Shown here one piece after another: positions 13,361 through 15,570 of a DNA stretch of 15,570 nucleotides. The notes below the pieces were generated by a model that had not been told where the DNA came from, did not search any database, and saw only the letters and a program-made list of their open reading frames with translations. A program made the position numbers and the translations under genes. Each line of letters begins with the position of its first letter. The first letter of the stretch is position 1. Source of the DNA: J051 sp040752255 (GTDB lineage: Bacteria > Armatimonadota > Fimbriimonadia > Fimbriimonadales > ATM1); assembly GCA_040752255.1 (NCBI GenBank), contig JBFMFD010000053.1:1-15570 (forward strand), read 5' to 3'.

Positions 13361-14308
13361 ATGACGGTTCAACAAGCGGCTGACGCAATCCGACAGGAAA
13401 TCGGCAAGGCGGTCGTAGGGCACGACCAACTGGTGGAGCACGCCCTCGCGGCGCTGTTCGCCAACGGACACGTTTTGCTCGAGGGCGTTCCCGGCGTTGC
13501 GAAGACTTTGTTCGTCCGCTCGCTGGCGCACGCGCTCTCTCTCGACTACAAGCGCATCCAGTTCACGCCCGACCTGATGCCGAGCGACGTGGTGGGAACG
13601 AACGTCTTCAATCAACGCACGGGCGAGTTCCAACTCCGAAAAGGCCCCATCTTCACTTCCGTGCTTCTCGCCGACGAAGTAAACCGTACGCCGCCCAAGA
13701 CACAGGCCGCACTGCTCGAGGCGATGGAGGAGAGGCACGTAACGATAGACGGCGAGCGCCTTCCCGTGCCGAGGCCGTTCATCGTCTTCGCAACGCAAAA
13801 CCCAATCGAGTTCGAAGGCACCTATCCGCTGCCCGAAGCGCAACTCGACCGCTTCTTGATGAAGCTCATCGTTGACTACCCGACCGAGAAAAACGAGCGC
13901 GCGATCCTGCAGCGAACAGCGGACGGCTTCCGCGCACAGAACCTCGAGGCGGCGGGCATCCGCCAGGTGCTGGACGGCGAAGGGCTGATGACCTTGCACC
14001 AAGAGGTCAACGCGGTGCGCGTCGAGGAGCACATTCTCGACTACATCAACTACTGCGTGCGCTCAACGAGAACGTCCGAACACGTGCTGGTCGGCGGCTC
14101 GCCTCGCGCCGGCATCGCCATGCTTCTTTGCGCCAAGGGCGTTGCCGCCATACGCGGGAGGAACTTCATCACGCCGGACGACGTCAAGGAGGTCGCGCTT
14201 CCGGTCCTCCGGCATCGCCTGCTTCTCCGTCCGGAGGCGGAGGTCGAAGGCATCACCGCGGACCAGGTCGCGCTCGGCGTGTTTGAGGCGATACCGGTGC
14301 CGCGGTAG
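13361..14308 (+). CDS. MoxR-family AAA+ ATPase
   Basis: A 315-residue ATPase of the MoxR/RavA branch of AAA+ proteins, which act as chaperone-like factors for maturing protein complexes in the cytoplasm. Walker A is GVPGVAKT (42-49). Walker B is VLLADEVNR (101-109), with Asp105 and Glu106. Sensor 1 is FATQNP (143-148), and the arginine-finger region is YPLPEAQLDRF (155-165, Arg164). The C-terminal lid domain contains GGSPRAGIAML with the sensor 2 Arg, then HRLLLRPEAEVEGI. Length is standard. MoxR genes normally precede a DUF58 or VWA-domain gene; none follows here, and the next gene has its own promoter-like box. Upstream lie the four exported-protein genes, 18 nt away, which may share its transcript. 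Confidence 0.95.
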   Translation: MTVQQAADAIRQEIGKAVVGHDQLVEHALAALFANGHVLLEGVPGVAKTLFVRSLAHALSLDYKRIQFTPDLMPSDVVGTNVFNQRTGEFQLRKGPIFTSVLLADEVNRTPPKTQAALLEAMEERHVTIDGERLPVPRPFIVFATQNPIEFEGTYPLPEAQLDRFLMKLIVDYPTEKNERAILQRTADGFRAQNLEAAGIRQVLDGEGLMTLHQEVNAVRVEEHILDYINYCVRSTRTSEHVLVGGSPRAGIAMLLCAKGVAAIRGRNFITPDDVKEVALPVLRHRLLLRPEAEVEGITADQVALGVFEAIPVPR

Positions 14309-14321
14309 CAAGGCTCGAGGG

Positions 14322-14327
14322 TAGAAT
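14322..14327 (+). promoter_or_regulatory. Putative -10 box (TAGAAT) upstream of the NIL-domain gene
   Basis: TAGAAT lies in the 47-nt gap after the MoxR gene, 28 nt before the TTG start at 14356. Unlike the other boxes it would give a short leader carrying GAGGAG (14344-14349), a good SD. No -35 match was seen. Confidence 0.42.
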
Positions 14328-14355
14328 CCCGCCCGCTTCCGCCGAGGAGAATGCA

Positions 14356-14595
14356 TTGGAGCGTATCGTCGTCAACATCGCCGCCCAAAAGGAACAGACG
14401 CAGGAACCGTGGATCTGGCGCCTCAGCCGGGACTTCAACCTCCGGGTGAACATCCTGAAGGCCAACGTGGATGAGGACTTTGGGTGGATGCAGGTCGCAC
14501 TCGAAGGGCCGCTCGAAGAGGTGCAGCGCGCCATCGCCTGGCTTCACACCACCGGCCTACATGTTGACCCGCTCCAGCGAAGCGTTGGGGCGTGA
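14356..14595 (+). CDS. Stand-alone NIL/ACT-like domain protein
   Basis: A 79-residue protein consisting almost entirely of one ferredoxin-like (ACT-type) fold. The pattern LSRDFNLRVNILKANVDEDF, then GWMQVALEGPLEEVQRAIAWL followed by GLHVDPL, matches the NIL domain (PF09383) known from the C-terminus of the methionine transporter ATPase MetN and from some ferredoxin-like proteins. A free NIL domain may bind an amino acid or regulate a partner. The start is a TTG with GAGGAG 6 nt upstream; the ATG at 14351 is in a different frame. The TGA overlaps a possible GTG start of the next gene by GTGA. A methionine link is inference only. Confidence 0.85.
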   Translation: MERIVVNIAAQKEQTQEPWIWRLSRDFNLRVNILKANVDEDFGWMQVALEGPLEEVQRAIAWLHTTGLHVDPLQRSVGA

Positions 14596-14624
14596 GAGAG
14601 ACCCGCGAGGAGGCTCGCCGCCCC

Positions 14625-15548
14625 ATGAACGAGGAGCTGCTCCAGCCGTATCCGCCGGAAGACCTGGACGAGTTCTGGCAGGCGATCCACAGCGAGGCGG
14701 AGAGCGCGCCGCTCGACTACTCCCGAAGACAAGCCGAGCACCCGCCGCCGGACGGCCTGCGCGTCGCGCGATTGGACTTCCGGGGAGTGGACGGCGAGCC
14801 GCTCAGCGGTTGGATTGCGCATCCTCGTGAGATGAGCGGCCGCATGCCCGCGTTCCTGTGGTTGCCCGCCTATGGGCGAAGGTCGCACCTTCCCGACGAG
14901 TATTCGACTCGGCCGGGCATGGTGAGCATGAGTTTCAACATTCACGGCCTCGATGCGTTCCACCGCGAAGAGTACACACCCTCGCGAGGGTATTTCGCCG
15001 AGGGCATCGAGTCGCCCGACTCCTGGGTGATGCGGAAGCACGCCTTGAACACGCTGCTCGCCCTCCGCGTGCTCGAGGCGCAGTCTGAGGCGGACGAGAA
15101 CCGCCTCGCCGTAGGCGGAATGAGCCAAGGGGCGGGGTTCGCCATCTGGGCAGGCGCATGGAGCAAGCGCGTGAAGTGCGTCGTCGCCGACATGCCGTTC
15201 TTGAGCGCTATGCGGCACGTCTTCTCGATGCCCGTTTTTCGTTACCCGCTTAAGGAAGTAACCGACTTCGCCGAGACCATCGCGCTTGGAATGGAGCGGG
15301 TGATGCACACCATCTCCTACTTCGACACCGTGAACCTGGCAACGAGGTGCTCACGTCCGACGCAGGTCAGTCTCGGGCTGCGTGACCCCGCGGTAAAGCC
15401 CGAGGCGGCGCGGGCGGTCTATAACGCGCTCGCCACCGACGACAGGCGCCTCATCGAGTATCCGGGAGGGCATGATTGGGACGCCGAGATGATCGAAAGG
15501 AACCTCGAATGGATGAACAACCACCTCACGACGAAGAACTCGGAATAG
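14625..15548 (+). CDS. Acetyl xylan esterase (AXE1)-family alpha/beta hydrolase
   Basis: A 307-residue alpha/beta hydrolase of the AXE1/cephalosporin-C deacetylase type. The family N-terminal element is PYPPEDLDEFW (9-18). The nucleophile is Ser167 in GGMSQGAG, the acid Asp254 in LGLRDPAVKP, and the base His283 in YPGGHDW, all spaced as in the family. There is no signal peptide, so it is probably cytoplasmic and acts on short acyl esters; xylan itself need not be the substrate. GTG at 14592 would add 11 residues and couple it to the NIL gene. I prefer the ATG at 14625 because GAGGAGG lies at 14607-14613 and homology starts there. The end overlaps the next gene start. Confidence 0.88.
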   Translation: MNEELLQPYPPEDLDEFWQAIHSEAESAPLDYSRRQAEHPPPDGLRVARLDFRGVDGEPLSGWIAHPREMSGRMPAFLWLPAYGRRSHLPDEYSTRPGMVSMSFNIHGLDAFHREEYTPSRGYFAEGIESPDSWVMRKHALNTLLALRVLEAQSEADENRLAVGGMSQGAGFAIWAGAWSKRVKCVVADMPFLSAMRHVFSMPVFRYPLKEVTDFAETIALGMERVMHTISYFDTVNLATRCSRPTQVSLGLRDPAVKPEAARAVYNALATDDRRLIEYPGGHDWDAEMIERNLEWMNNHLTTKNSE

Positions 15549-15570
15549 ACACCCTGCTGCAACACCTCGG
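15509..15570 (+). CDS. Start of a further gene, truncated by the window end
   Basis: An ATG at 15509 opens a frame with no stop to the window edge, reading MDEQPPHDEELGIDTLLQHL. It overlaps the hydrolase gene by 40 nt in another frame. The GIDTLLQHLG start recalls the N-terminus of Cys/Met-metabolism PLP enzymes (cystathionine-lyase type), which would suit the neighbouring NIL domain, but 20 residues are too few to decide. The true start may also lie elsewhere. Confidence 0.4.
   Translation, partial: MDEQPPHDEELGIDTLLQHL

Overview
The window is high-GC bacterial DNA, densely packed with genes, many of which overlap by 1-14 nt. It carries a GatCA amidotransferase pair, queuosine synthesis genes, lipoprotein genes and an ABC exporter. 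There is no IS element, CRISPR array or phage gene, so this looks like chromosomal backbone. The organism is not identifiable from one diagnostic gene; the general style is compatible with a free-living Armatimonadota/Fimbriimonadia-like lineage, but that is a guess.

Layout. (1) 1-841, minus: the 5' part of a membrane-anchored thioredoxin-fold (DUF255-like) protein whose CxxC site is missing. (2) 905-3476, plus: gatC, gatA and a gene for a two-TM protein with a long helical tail. (3) 3499-4143: tRNA-Arg(TCT), then 20 nt later an AhpD/carboxymuconolactone-decarboxylase-like peroxidase gene. Its second active-site cysteine codon is an in-frame TGA, followed at suitable spacing by a bacterial SECIS-like hairpin with a GGUC loop. 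This is best read as an uncatalogued CxxU selenoprotein and is the main discovery of the window. (4) 4178-5505: queC-queE (7-deazaguanine/queuosine synthesis), overlapping by ATGA. (5) 5502-6946, minus: a DTGA retropepsin-like protease (PF05618) coupled to a succinylglutamate desuccinylase/aspartoacylase-family zinc hydrolase. (6) 7016-9458: an ABC exporter ATPase and its large permease. (7) 9490-14308: a membrane-anchored protein with a SecD-P1-like C-terminal region, four coupled small exported proteins (three with a lipobox) that appear to share one architecture, then a MoxR AAA+ ATPase. (8) 14356-15570: a stand-alone NIL-domain protein, an acetyl-xylan-esterase-type alpha/beta hydrolase and the start of one more gene.

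Regulation. Several first genes of transcription units carry a TANNNT box 6-7 nt before a GTG start and no usable Shine-Dalgarno site. This suggests leaderless transcripts driven by -10-only promoters. Genes inside operons more often overlap the preceding gene and some have SD motifs. No convincing intrinsic terminator was seen. The convergent queE and hydrolase genes overlap at their stop codons, leaving no room for one. No stretch above 300 nt lacks a gene.
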